Part shown: piece by piece, positions 23,201 to 32,169 of the stretch
How the letters are laid out: every line of letters starts with the position of its first letter
Numbering within the stretch: the stretch's first letter is position 1
Source: Tachypleus tridentatus
Lineage: Eukaryota; Arthropoda; Merostomata; Xiphosura; Limulidae
NCBI RefSeq assembly: GCF_004210375.1
Contig: NC_134830.1
Coordinates: forward strand, 65,326,326-65,390,325
DNA length: 64,000 bases
Direction of reading: 5' to 3'
Made by a program: the position numbers and the translations under genes
Notes under the pieces: model-generated
The model's input: the letters and a program-made list of their open reading frames with translations, nothing else
Database searches by the model: none
Told to the model about the DNA's origin: nothing

Positions 23201-23746
23201 TCTGTTACATGGAACCTTATTTCTAGTTTTATCCTATTTTGTGTTTTAATCATGTGCGACATTTTTGTTTTTGATTTAGTTGTCTGAATTGTTTACTTTA
23301 CCTCTATCAGTTTAATTAAAAATGAAGAAAAACAGTACCTCTTTAGGGAAGAAGGAGAAAACAAGAGTGTTACAAATGGCTTGACAGGTGAAAGCTAAAC
23401 TGATTTGGGAGAAAATTAGAGCCTGACGTTTCGTAATCCAGCGCTTCCGTTCGTTTCTTAGATCATGGCTTATAAAAGGAGATGATTGTGATTGATCAGA
23501 CAAATAACTTTCATCTTGGTCATACAAACTTTCCGAATTTTCATAATTAGTATAAGAGTTAAGTTTCAATATATCAGTTTTTTTAACATTTCTTTCGGAA
23601 GTATTCGATTCCAATGGGTTAAGCTTGTTCTCATAAGTTGCTGAAGGAATAGTTTCTTCCTTTTCTGGCCCCGAAGGTAAATAGCCGATTTCAGAATATT
23701 CCGATACAGTTTCATATGTTGCTGACACGGAAGATGACGTCATCAT
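11167..23746 (-). CDS. SLC18B1-like: SLC18B1-like vesicular MFS transporter (assembled gene, 13 coding exons)
   Basis: Hand-assembled spliced gene: exons 23746-23339, 22182-22090, 19757-19684, 18239-18092, 16151-16083, 15353-15266, 14982-14843, 14251-14153, 13891-13800, 12314-12219, 11796-11722, 11604-11511, 11238-11167. All introns are GT-AG and phases match, giving 1,548 nt and 515 residues without internal stops. Seen: a hydrophilic Ser/Glu-rich N-terminus of about 108 residues, then about 12 hydrophobic segments. Antiporter motif C (GPxxGG) occurs in both halves, as GPAIGG at about residues 255-260 and GPSLGG at 465-470. Other family-like blocks are GRIVQAIG, NPSFIVAMINVSTAF, NDATLEPHIRQ and LLLIGPAPFLPL. 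Known: SLC18B1 proteins are proton-coupled polyamine transporters of secretory vesicles. Inferred: same role here. It is the only uninterrupted copy in the array. Start chosen at tandem ATGs (23746/23743); an upstream exon is possible because TTTTTCAG precedes 23797 in frame. Confidence 0.88.
11511..11604 (-). CDS. SLC18B1-like: SLC18B1-like exon 12 (TM11 motif and start of TM12)
   Basis: 94 nt, phase 2 to 0. Acceptor TTATCTAG|CTGT, donor ACA|GTAAGA. It encodes CFIGPSLGGALVERLGYENG and TMVLLGVELAT. Read-through would stop at 11478 and truncate TM12, so the strong donor and exon 13 are preferred. Confidence 0.85.
11722..11796 (-). CDS. SLC18B1-like: SLC18B1-like exon 11 (start of TM11)
   Basis: 75 nt, phase 2 to 2. 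Acceptor TTTTTCCAG|ATCTC, donor CTTGG|GTAAGT. It encodes SRGFPDDISTLTIVSGLFNS, matching the STYGxVSGLxNS motif of the family. Confidence 0.88.
12219..12314 (-). CDS. SLC18B1-like: SLC18B1-like exon 10 (TM10)
   Basis: 96 nt, phase 2 to 2. Acceptor TTTGCAG|TACCC. It encodes TLWLVIFAQVLIGIGAGG then TIIGFNYALRST. The donor ACTGT|GTACGC is chosen because it gives the phase needed by exon 11; the overlapping GTGTAC two bases earlier would not. Confidence 0.82.
12827..13070 (+). mobile_element. SINE family A, older copy
   Basis: GGCCCAGAATGGCCAAGTGG head, box-B-like GGGTCCGAATACCC, then the diagnostic body to GCTAGCGCATATAACCC. The tail end is lost. Lies in the intron between exons 10 and 9. Confidence 0.82.
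13800..13891 (-). CDS. SLC18B1-like: SLC18B1-like exon 9 (TM9)
   Basis: 92 nt, phase 0 to 2. Acceptor TTTTTCAG|CTTC, donor AAAAT|GTAAGA. It encodes SLLLIGPAPFLPLK, a strong family motif. The exon's first half (CFPFYTNNN) is less hydrophobic than the copy-3 version (CFTLYITNIV), so this part may have drifted. Confidence 0.84.
14153..14251 (-). CDS. SLC18B1-like: SLC18B1-like exon 8 (TM8)
   Basis: 99 nt, phase 0. Acceptor TTGGTGCAG|TTTGG, donor ACT|GTGAGT. It encodes FGLAPSVVGLIFIVSGGMYS and ends WGYIYDKT, the loop after TM8. The copy-3 homologue at 63832-63930 carries a stop codon. Confidence 0.9.
14843..14982 (-). CDS. SLC18B1-like: SLC18B1-like exon 7 (central loop and TM7)
   Basis: 140 nt, phase 1 to 0. 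Acceptor GAAACAG|AATAT, donor CAG|GTACGT. It encodes the inter-domain loop, then NPSFIVAMINVSTAFVILSF and NDATLEPHIRQ. The aspartate/glutamate-containing TM7 to TM8 stretch is highly characteristic of SLC18B1 proteins. Confidence 0.9.
15266..15353 (-). CDS. SLC18B1-like: SLC18B1-like exon 6 (TM6)
   Basis: 88 nt, phase 0 to 1. Acceptor TTTTCAG|GTTGG, donor ACAG|GTGATA. It encodes VGGYMLPFFLIGGILL followed by a hydrophobic run to FFLLPDTG, matching TM6 and its cytosolic end. Confidence 0.87.
15370..15523. repeat. 77-bp local tandem duplication
   Basis: CTAATATTGAAAATAAATTA begins two successive near-identical units, at 15370 and 15447, that end in TTTCTATTATTTTAT. Intronic, just upstream of exon 6 in transcript sense. 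No coding effect seen. Confidence 0.8.
16083..16151 (-). CDS. SLC18B1-like: SLC18B1-like exon 5 (TM5, antiporter motif C)
   Basis: 69 nt, phase 0. It encodes MLFGLGVTLGPAIGGALYE, the DHA1-type motif C. The donor is GAG|GTAAAT. The acceptor TTAAAG|GCC has a poor pyrimidine tract but is the only AG that keeps frame and family spacing. Confidence 0.85.
16295..16522 (-). mobile_element. SINE family A, reverse
   Basis: T-rich end, TTTCGCACAAAGCTACTCGA, GCTAGCCGTCCC, CACCGCCAACTCTTGGGCTA and a decayed head ending near GGGAACCTGCGACC. Lies in the intron between exons 6 and 5, upstream of exon 5 in plus coordinates. Confidence 0.82.
17132..17448 (+). mobile_element. full-length tRNA-derived SINE (family A) with 11-bp TSD
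   Basis: Starts GGCCCGGCATGG with box-A-like and box-B-like (GGGTTCGCGCCC) promoter elements, then the conserved body TAGCCC...TTGGCGGTGGGTGGTGATGA and tail TAGCTTTGTGCGAAATTC, ending in an A-rich tract. Flanked by CTTTTAGTGAT at 17119-17129 and 17449-17459. Lies in the intron between exons 5 and 4, in sense with the plus strand. Confidence 0.9.
17735..17915 (-). mobile_element. SINE family A, reverse, head missing
   Basis: GCTAGCCTTCACTAATTTA, CACCACCCACCGCCAACTTT and GGCGAGCATGTTTGGTGTGA are family A body in reverse. The tRNA-like head is absent. Confidence 0.8.
18092..18239 (-). CDS. SLC18B1-like: SLC18B1-like exon 4 (TM4)
   Basis: 148 nt, phase 2 to 0. Acceptor CATTTCAG|CACTC, donor GCTTTG|GTAAGA. 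It encodes a loop, then the family motif GRIVQAIG, then TM4 and ANEFTKYRSTAL, equivalent to the AKEFPNNVATV region of SLC18B1 proteins. Confidence 0.88.
19425..19590 (+). mobile_element. SINE-like remnant upstream of exon 3 (unit 1)
   Basis: Only CGTGATCGTCAATCCAAAT and GTGGTTTTGCGCGAAATTCA recall family A; the middle is unrelated or fully decayed. A related stretch precedes copy-2 exon 3 (42,840-43,045). Confidence 0.4.
19684..19757 (-). CDS. SLC18B1-like: SLC18B1-like exon 3 (TM3)
   Basis: 74 nt, phase 0 to 2. Acceptor TTTGTAG|GTATC, donor CTTGG|GTAAG. It encodes FLLISGLCLSGCATIFLG, a typical TM3. A decayed homologue lies at 43134-43197. Confidence 0.87.
21030..21700. repeat. dispersed repeat R1 copy in the exon 3 to exon 2 intron
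   Basis: GTAGAAGATTCTTGAGAGTA, CAGGAACGTTCACAGATATA, ACTACAACGAGGACATTAAA, ATTAACCGTTATTGTAAATT and the AATTAAACTCTAAATTGAAT right end match the R1 order. Confidence 0.66.
22090..22182 (-). CDS. SLC18B1-like: SLC18B1-like exon 2 (TM2)
   Basis: 93 nt, phase 0 to 0. The acceptor is the second AG in TTTTCAGACAG|AAAG, chosen because it joins PKE to KEKNVTSTQYG in frame. The donor is ATG|GTGAGT. It encodes STQYGLLCGVSSLIQILLS, matching the TM2 region of SLC18B1 proteins. Confidence 0.85.
22785..22935 (+). mobile_element. SINE family A, decayed
   Basis: GAGTCAATCCCACTATGAAT, AGTTGGTTGTGGGTGGTGAT and GAATTAGGGACAGCTAGC are family A body; the head is absent. Lies between exons 2 and 1. Confidence 0.7.
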
Positions 23747-23797
23747 TTGGAAAAACGAAGAAGCCAAATATTCATCCCAGTCAAAATGACAACGTAA
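23339..23797 (-). CDS. SLC18B1-like: SLC18B1-like exon 1 (N-terminal tail and TM1)
   Basis: Coding from ATG 23746 (or the better-context ATG 23743) to the donor GAG|GTACTG; 136 codons. It encodes an acidic, Ser-rich cytosolic tail with repeated SATYE motifs, then a basic RNERKRW patch, then TM1 ending in SFFPKE, a typical SLC18B1 motif. The reading frame stays open upstream to about 23,815 but without an ATG. TTTTTCAG just before 23797 looks like a splice acceptor, so 23797-23747 may be 5' UTR or coding from an earlier exon not found. Confidence 0.82.
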
Positions 23798-23819
23798 CTG
23801 AAAAATTAATCTCAATAGG

Positions 23820-26170
23820 TGATTAATTTGTTAACGTTTGTAGGTAATAATTATTTCTGTTTAAATTTCATCTTATAACATATAATAGTTTGTGATACAC
23901 GCAATCAATGTTTTTAGTAAATAATGTCATGCTATGAATTACTGCATCGTTAATAAAATGAGGTAGTCACTTAAGCTATAGTAAGGAACATAAATATACG
24001 TCATATACACAGTTAGATTAGATGCGGAGAATTCATAGAATAACGAGACAAGCACACATCTTTTCACAAGTTGTAAAGAATAAAAACTAAAAATTCAAAA
24101 CACAATAACTAATGATTTGTGACTGTATATACTTGCAACGTAAGCTTCCCAACGTAGCATTGATTCTGTAACGAATAGGATAATATGAGTTCTGTGTTTA
24201 TTCTTACTTCATATTAATGTGGTTCTTGATATCATGTGGAACGAAGTAGATGATAATCATGTACATGTTATGCAAGCGACGATAGAAATAACAGCTGTGT
24301 TCAAAGTGACGCTTTGAGTGATCAAATGCTCTCAGAAACAAGTACATATTTGGCTTCGAAATAATAACTATGACGTAACGTCATAAACAGTTGACAGACA
24401 GTAAAATTTTTCAAAATATGAGCGCAATATTCTAAGGGATTTCATTGTTTTTTCTAAAATGTGTGCATTAGAGATAAAAGTGAAGTTTACGTTTACATTT
24501 CTCGCAGTAGCGGTCCTTGACCTACGTTAATAGTACAGTGAGACAAGAGAATAAGACTGAACGTCCCTTTTCTATAAATAAAAACTGATTTCATGTAAGT
24601 TGTCGGCTAGTTAGCCAGCCTGTAGTTAATTGAGAAAGGAACGTCTACTGATCACTAATCGATAATAAAGATCAATTCATCGAAATTCAGTTTCATTCAG
24701 TCTGCTAATTGGTATGGTTACAGACCATGAAATGATTCTAGGAATGTGTATTTTGGATATTCCCAAGTACAATTTTTAAACAGACAAGTAAATCAAGAAT
24801 CACAACTGATATATTTTTAGAAGACGTATGCGAAGTTAAGAAAAATATTATACCAGAATGAAACAGATTAAAAATCAAAACAGTGAATGAAGTATATTGG
24901 TATTCTGTATGTTTAAAACAACGAATGAGAATTCACCAGTTCTACTCTTTTCCACGCCAAAATCACTGATTCTCTTTGAAGATTGGTCAGAATGATTCAT
25001 AAGGCCAATTTAGAAGACCAGTCCTAGAATTAAAAAAAAATGTTGCTTTCTGTACATGTTAAATACAGAGAGTGGTTACGTAATAATACAATAGATTTAA
25101 TTCAATTAGTCATTTGTAGGAGCAGTCACAATACCTATCGCAGCTGAGAATAATCTATAATAAAATAGAAATAAAGAAAAAACTTCAATAAAAGTATCTT
25201 CATTTTATTGAAACTCTACCACACATTCTTTTAAAACAGTATTTAATTTGACTTTGCTTTTAACTTCAAAATGTGAACGGTCCCCTGGTGTCACAAGTTT
25301 GATTTAACAAAAGAATACCTTTATTTTTACAGAGTAAACGTAAACTTATCGTAGCTTTAGATACTCTTCAAGAAATTGATCGAACCATTATATAAAAATG
25401 TAATATTATATTTTAAATATACAAATAAAACCACCAACAAATTGGATGCAACATATGGTCTACATGCTCTGATATCATTTTCTATTAGCTTTTATTCATA
25501 AAGTCAAGAATAGATATAAAGTTTTGTTTATTTTTTTAGCTTGGTTATTTGAAATATACATTTGTGCAGTGGTGTATAATCTCCAATATAAAGATATATG
25601 CCTAATTTATATTTCTGTTTGTGGCAGTACCGTATAAAATCTATTTGAGGAAGGTATCAACTTTGCGGTTATTATAAACAACTTTAACTTCACTGAACTG
25701 TTGGATCCAAGCTCTAATATAGCTACCTAAACTTTCATAATTGGCTTTATACTTTGACAATGTATTCTAATAATAAAAAGTCTTGATAGGCTTTTCACGA
25801 CAATAAATGGATTAATCGTATCGTAAAAATTAATCATAAAATATAATATCAAAGAATCTTAAACAACGTTGCTTCAGTTTTGTCTAAAAATCCACGAAAT
25901 AAACGGTCAAGGACTTCGTAAAGAATAAATAAATGTCGCTTTTGCCGTATACGTACCAAACACAATGAAAGCTTAAAACCATTGAAATATGAAACATTCA
26001 CGTAGTTTATGAAAAACTTAACAAATATTTTATTTTACGTAAATTATATGCAGTTTTAAAATCTACATATCCTGAGTCTGAGTTCAGGGATAGCAAATCT
26101 CTTTGAAGTTGGCTTAGCTCTTTTTGTTACAGAGTTGTTACCAATATATGGGTCTGAGTAGTTACCCATG
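23820..26170. other. no gene recognised upstream of exon 1
   Basis: Region 5' of the transporter gene. It should contain its promoter and possibly a 5' non-coding exon, but I see no TATA-like element or exon I can defend. The part from 24,935 on is the block also present in copy 3. Confidence 0.45.
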
Positions 26171-26173
26171 GAA

Positions 26174-26440
26174 GGCTCGCCATGGCCAAACTTTTTAAGG
26201 CGTGCGACTCGTAATCCGAGGGTCGCGGGTTCGCGTCTCCGTAGCGCCAAACATGCTTGCCCTATCAGCCGTGCGGGTATTAATATGTGACGTTCAATCC
26301 CACTATTCGTTGGTAAAAGATTAGCCCAAGTGTTGACTTTGGGTGGTGATGAATAGCTGCCTTCCCTCTCGTCTTACACTGCTAAATTAGGGACGGCTAG
26401 TACAAATAGCCCTCGAGTAGCTTTGTGCGAAATTCAAAAA
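26174..26440 (+). mobile_element. SINE family A, near full length
   Basis: GGCTCGCCATGGCC head, box B GCGGGTTCGCG, complete body and GTGCGAAATTC tail. The homologous place in copy 3 (about 54,090-54,130) lacks it. Confidence 0.87.
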
Positions 26441-27548
26441 CAAACAAAGAAACAAAACAACTACCTTTACATTTCAGTTTCCGTATTGCGTGGCTGTCTC
26501 AGGGAATGAGTAGAGATGTTGAGGTTATTATTTTATTGTGGCACTAGAAGATGCATATGTATTATCAGAGTGTCGAGAGTAGCCACACAAAGACGTGGTA
26601 AATCAGTATGTCATCATTTTAATCGCAAAAATATTTTAAAATTAATATTTCACAAAATTTCCAACATTGTAATAAACATTTGTTTTTCTAATATAATAAC
26701 ATTACTTATCGAACCTATTCTAATTAATTTTTCTTCTGATCAAATAGAAGGTAAGGAGAAGGATCTGTAAAATATCTACAGCAAGGTAAGAAAAATAATA
26801 GTTAAGCATAACTATTTACACATATCTCTTAAACTTACCAAAAACAAATCAATTACAAAAGTTGAAAATGAAATATTTGTATATTATCTAGATATTTAAA
26901 TAAACATTCTTTTCAGGGCAATTAGATACCACATATTTTATTAATTAGAGAAATGAATTACTAATAAGGTTTTCAGATATAAATTGTAAGAAAATACAAG
27001 ACGTGTGTGATATAAATTAAATATATAAATGAAAAACTATAATCAGTATGTTAAATGAGTACTTAATTCACACTTCAAAATACATATAACTGTACTATCT
27101 CCTTCTATATATATAAGCTATAATGTTTGCCTCGTTGAAGTAATAAATAAATTAATTCAGTATTTAGGAGAAAAACTGACATACGTTATACACTATACTC
27201 TAATAGTTGTTTCATTAAAATAATGGTTGTAACTGCAACTTTTTAAGAAATATAATTAATCCATGACTATAGTGATGATGACCAAATTATATCTTGAGAC
27301 ACCTTACGAGAGCGCATCATCATACTGAACTATCTGTTTTTAAAAACGCCATATACCCTAGCAGCATTAACCTTAGTAAAATGATTTACCATTCGTTATT
27401 GAATGTTAGTTACGCAATCTATATTTGTAAAACACATGTAATACAATAAGAGACAACTTAGAGTTTCAATTTTTACCGATTGAGAATTGTACAGATTTTA
27501 CTTTTATTTATTTATTTAAAATACTGAGGTTCTCATTTACATTTTTAG

Positions 27549-27860
27549 ATTACAGAATATATGCAACTTTTACTGAAGAATTATCCATATGTGTCCAAAT
27601 GCAGAGGTCGGGTGAACGTCAAAGGAACAGGAGAAATCACTACTTATTTTCTCTCCACAGAAAGTCGAATGATAAAACGTCCTCTCATAATTCACAAGGA
27701 TCTCCAGAACAATCAGAACCACCTGATGATGGAGAAAAGCAGAATGAAGATTCTTCATCAGTACTTGGGTTTTCTTAGAATAACAAACAAATTAGTTGCT
27801 GGGAAGACATGTGTCTTGATAGTGCCAACATCCCTCCTAAAACAAGAAAATTAAAAGCAA
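27549..27860 (+). pseudogene. adenylyl cyclase C2-domain C-terminal exon, decayed (copy 1)
   Basis: After the acceptor CATTTTTAG the frame reads ITEYMQLLLKNYPYVSKCRG then RVNVKGTGEITTYFL. This matches the end of the class III adenylyl cyclase C2 catalytic domain, whose usual form is CRGxVxVKGKGEMxTYFL. Just downstream, compared with the copy-2 homologue, the frame is shifted; the SHNSQGSPEQ tail appears only in another frame and is broken by a stop. No other cyclase exons were seen nearby. It is therefore a duplicated terminal-exon fragment, possibly the relic of a neighbouring cyclase gene carried along with the unit. Confidence 0.72.
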
Positions 27861-28140
27861 ATCATGAGCATAAACATCTGTATCAAGAGTATTTATAGTG
27901 TATATCAGATTCTTTCTCGCAACAGGACTGGGAATTGTTTTCTGCAGCCTGAACTTAGAAGATATTTATTTCAAATCCGTAACTTGATACAGTATTACAA
28001 CTGTTCAGAACATCACTATATATCGTATTCTTCGTGTCCAATAACTCTAGTCATTGTAGATCATTATTTAACCAATGCCAAGGAAATTAATGGGCTACAA
28101 AATTTTTCATTTACTGTGCTAGTTGTACTAGAAGTTTAAT
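27861..28140 (+). other. conserved continuation downstream of cyclase fragment
   Basis: Aligns with 45,718-46,000 in copy 2 (shared text such as cagcctgaacttag and attgtagatcat). Both copies are interrupted by stops in all frames tried. Probably old 3' UTR or intron of the cyclase exon; no function can be assigned. Confidence 0.4.
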
Positions 28141-28317
28141 ATTGTCCCGTAAATTTTTACGTTTCTTTTTTCTTTTTTCAAGACAAAGGATTAGCCTTGG
28201 AGTCACCAGATCATCAAGTACAAGATAAAGTAAGCACGAAAGGACTACAACAAGAATAAATTTATCTCCTCATGACTGTACTGATCAGTCAGGTTTTATT
28301 CTTTGAGTGTTTGTGTG

Positions 28318-28432
28318 TTTTTCTTTTAGCAAAGTCACAAAGGCTATCTGCTCAGACCACCTAGGGGCATCGAACCCCAGATTTTAGCGTTGTAAATCCG
28401 GAGACATACCGCTGTACTAGCGGGTGGCTTAT
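28318..28432 (-). mobile_element. SINE family B, well preserved
   Basis: The minus strand reads CGCTAGTACAGCGGTATGTC (box A), GGGGTTCGATGCCCC (box B), then CTGAGCAGATAGCCTTTGTG and GACTTTGCTAAAAG. Absent at the equivalent place in copy 2 (about 46,170). Confidence 0.78.
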
Positions 28433-28479
28433 TCTTTGGCAAATAGCTTCTAAATTAATCGTTCAGTGATGTGTAATTT

Positions 28480-28720
28480 TCAACAAAGAATAATTAGTTT
28501 GTAAAACCTGACGTAAAGCTTGATGGAATTAGCAAAATCGATTTAACATGCAATAATCATGTAATTGATTCACTCGAATCAACTGTAAAAATCTTTCCAG
28601 AAACATTGGAAAACCTTTCAAAAGAACAAAAATGTCGAATAAAGCACTGCTTAAAAACAGTGAATCAAACAGACGAAGATATTACAAAAAAACGGAGGTA
28701 AAAATGAGTTTTGTATTATC
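28480..28720 (+). other. possible decayed exon of unknown gene
   Basis: Open frame from about 28,507 reads PDVKLDGISKIDLT and then LSKEQKCRIKHCLKTVNQTD to KKRR, followed by TAA that overlaps AGGTAAAA, a possible donor. The copy-2 homologue (about 46,225-46,390) keeps ISEIDLTFNNN and, after a frame slip, LSKEQKERIK-like text. The matching amino-acid text suggests former coding sequence, but I recognise no family. Confidence 0.35.
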
Positions 28721-28914
28721 ATTTACCTGAATATTTTTTAAGTATCCAGGAACAAAACAGTTTTACGATGATTGGCCAACCAAACACGAGTGAAATCAAA
28801 AACAGATCACATTTCTATGTTTGTCAGAAACAACCAATGCATACAACACAAATGAGACAGTTTCATTAATTCCTTAAAGTTATAAAACTAACATATTGTA
28901 AAAAGTCGTAAAGA

Positions 28915-29199
28915 ATGAAGAAGTTTGATCACGAAGAAGACAGAAGAGTCCAGAATTTGCTTGGCAGGTTTAAACACATTATCATTTCACTGACAATCTG
29001 TATTGGTAAACAGGACGAAAATATGGATATATGCAATGACGTGATTACAAGAGAGTTGTTGCTTGATATAAACTATATAAATATTGTTTTTTGCAAGAAA
29101 ACCAATACTTCGAGAGCTTTTAGATTTAACACTGAATACAACGAGGACGGCAGATGTGAGGATGATGAGTTGGTGGAGATTGATTCTGATGGAAATTGA
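28915..29199 (+). other. unassigned acidic ORF at unit junction
   Basis: A 94-codon open frame starting MKKFDHEEDRRVQNLL and ending in an acidic stretch CEDDELVEIDSDGN before TGA. The copy-2 counterpart is broken. Its last part occurs in reverse orientation at about 46,795-46,908, where the minus strand reads GFNSEYSENGKCEDD, stop, LVEIDSDGN. This could be a former exon; no recognisable domain. Confidence 0.3.
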
Positions 29200-31164
29200 T
29201 AAATGGATGATGGTCTTTATAAAAATAACGTAGCTTCATGCATACGTATTGGGTAAACTGGATGATTTTTCGCGGCAGTTGCATTTCAGAATGCATAATT
29301 ATCACTAATATTCTCTTTTCGGTAATTTTGTGCTCTCTGAATGATTTAAATCAATTCTAGACTAAATTCGGAGTGGGTTAACAGTCACAATCTTACTTAT
29401 ATTTGAAAAGCACTATATGATAGAAAAACGTGTGTCTACGACTTCAAAATATTTAATATAGATGAAAATAGAAACTGGAGATCTCTTCTTTACACTGAAA
29501 GACGAAAGATATACCGTACGTATTACAATAGTAAATAAAATAATAATGATAATAGTCAAGGTTGTGATCACATAAACGTTATCACTGTGCACTGTATCAA
29601 TATTCAACAATGATGACACTTTGATACGTAGGTTTGAATATGTTCATATCTTTGTCAAACAAATCAGTTTTTAAGAGGAGATATTAATTTTATTCATTTT
29701 AAGTAGATGTAAAAATGAATACTTGAAAATAAGTTAAGTATAATAAAGAAAACATCAAGTAACTGAAATGTTAGTATAACAGAAGTACTGTATACAAGAG
29801 AAAGAGGGAAGTTTAGTGCTAGAAAACTGCCAAAGAAAGTTCCTGCTTTGTGATCGAAAAGTAAAAGAAATCTGACCGTAATCGTCCGACGTTGTAATGT
29901 CAAAAAAGCATAAACTTCACGGGTTTTTATATTTAAGGTTGCTGGTCCAGTATGTAAATGCAGAATAGATTAACATCCAGTAGTTTGGTAGAATCATCTA
30001 ATAGTGTGCAGTGTCGCAGAGTTTGATGTATACGCTTCAAACGCGATATTTTGCACTTATTGCCTCGAAGCATAAGTTTCTTTCTCTGGTTAGTCGTTGC
30101 AGTTGATCAGACATAATTTACGTTATTATTATGACAACTGGAATTATAATAATGATTATATTCTTAGTGCTGAGAGAAAACTTTTCCTTAACTCTTTCTG
30201 TCTATAGTTTTGCATCAGTTTTCTATGTCAACAAATTTGGTGTGTTTGTGCACTTTATACTTTACGTCTAACATATGATGTCAAGGAGATTCTTTTAAAC
30301 AAGAAAATAATAATGTAACATCAATAGTTTAGAGATTAAACAATATTTTACAACTCTTATAATGCTTAAGTAACCTGACAGGTTGTGGTTTACATTTCCA
30401 TAGCATGAATCTATACACAGTATACAAAAAGCACCTAAAATCTGCTGGACTACGAATGTGTTGTCTCCTTAACGAAACGCTGGGAAACCGCAAAGGAAAA
30501 CGAATTCTGAAGAATAACTCGTATATAACCATATTTAAAAGTGTAATAATATTCATAAAAGCAACAGTGCTTCAGATTGCAGCACGGAAATGATAGAAAA
30601 CAGTGAAATACGGTAAAACATTACACAGACTAACATAATTCAAATTTATACAGTGCATCTCTGGACGATGTACCAAGGCGAGTTTTATGAATCGGGCCGT
30701 ACTCGAGTAAACTTCCTGGACATGCTCAGCTTAGAGTAACTCTTCTGTCATAGGTTTCTATGTTTCTAGTAGACAGTTAATTAAGTTAATTAGCAAAATT
30801 TAATTAATAAGAAACCGAAGTCTGTTACAGTAGACCACTTTTCAATGTTTTAATAGACAAATTAATAAATGTGTACCTAGGTAGTGTCTTAATAAGTATT
30901 TAGTGATATTTGACCTACCTCAGCTTAAACCCATTTAAATCTATCTTAACTAGTATGAAGCAAATACAAAATTTATTTTTCTTTAAAAACAAACCCAAAC
31001 AAAATACTGTAAAATAGAAACACCCAAAAGCTTCACACAATAGTATGTACAAAACTCTAAATAGATAAATGACATAACAGCTCGTAAATAAAAAGGTTGT
31101 GTGTGTTTGAACACCCAAAGATTGCAAGGTTTTAATATACTTAATTCTTACAAGTAATTTCATT

Positions 31165-31375
31165 GTCTCGGTAAGGATCTCAGTCATACCAAACATGCTC
31201 ACTATGGAGTCGTTATAATATGGTGGTAAATTCCGCTATTCCTTGATGAAAGAGTAGCCCAAGAGTTCGCGATGGATGGCGATCGCAAACTGTCTTCCCT
31301 CTAGTGTTACATTGGTAATAGGGACGACTAGCGCAGATAGTCCTCGTGTAGCTTTGCGCGAAAATCCAAAACAAA
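31165..31375 (+). mobile_element. SINE family A, pre-duplication copy (unit 2)
   Basis: Orthologue of 2,350-2,565, with AGAGTAGCCCAAGAGTTCGC and the TAGCTTTGCGCGAAAATCC tail. Deleted in unit 3. Confidence 0.75.
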
Positions 31376-32169
31376 CATTTCAAACTTGTCGAAAACTACA
31401 CTTCACTTTCACCACAATTCTCAACTCGAAATTTAATTTCTGAGATTAAAATTTTCTATTTTTTACTCCAGTAAAGGAATATAGAAGTTGTCTGAGAAAA
31501 AAGCATTATAACATTTCATATTGACAGTCAAAAGTAGTAGTTCATTCTGATATATGTAAAATATGTGTTTATTGAATGAAGAATTGATCCGCTAATCGTT
31601 CTAATAATTTACAAACAAATGCAATGATAATTCAGTAATAAACCTATTGATAATTTTATAAAATCTCGAAACGATCCGGGTAACCGTTCTACTAAACTGA
31701 AAACTTATTCTGTGACGGTTCCACTTTCAGACTTTCCATTTAATATTTCACCAAAACTACTTACTTATACCCTAAAAGTTACACTGAACTATAGTTAATC
31801 TTTTAACAGTTTTACAGAATTATGAATTTATCCCCTGACAGTTTTACTGAGCTTCGAGTTTACAATCAAAGGGTTCTATTGGTTTAAGAACTAAAAAATC
31901 GTTTATTCAGACCTATTGAACTATAATTTAATCGTATATTAGTCTTACTGAAGACCAAGTTGATATTTGTTATTATATTCGCTTAAAAATTAGGACCTAA
32001 CAATGAGACCACACAATAGCAAACTGGTTCTCTAAAAGTCAACTAACTATAAACTTATCCTCCAACAATATTACTGGATTAAGAACTGATTCTTCTTTTT
32101 CTGTTACTTTAGTACCTACTATTGCTTCATTATAGTTTGTTTGTTCTTTCATGTGATGTATATTTCTGG

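Larger units (their letters stand above)
1..29100. repeat. tandem unit copy 1 (contains the intact gene)
   Basis: Sequence from position 1 is matched from about 29,280 and from about 46,905. Sample anchors: 400-460 with 29,505-29,565 and 47,560-47,620; 810-1,050 with 30,060-30,290 and 48,120-48,360; 10,720-12,350 with 38,440-40,110 and 55,730-57,340. This is the longest and most complete unit. Position 1 resembles 46,905, so the same junction probably continues to the left of the window. Confidence 0.85.

Noticed and set aside
23747-23815. Longer N-terminus starting at 23815 for the transporter
   Set aside because: The codon at 23815 on the minus strand is TTG, not ATG, and the segment contains a likely splice acceptor (TTTTTCAG before 23797). 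The first ATG pair is at 23746/23743.
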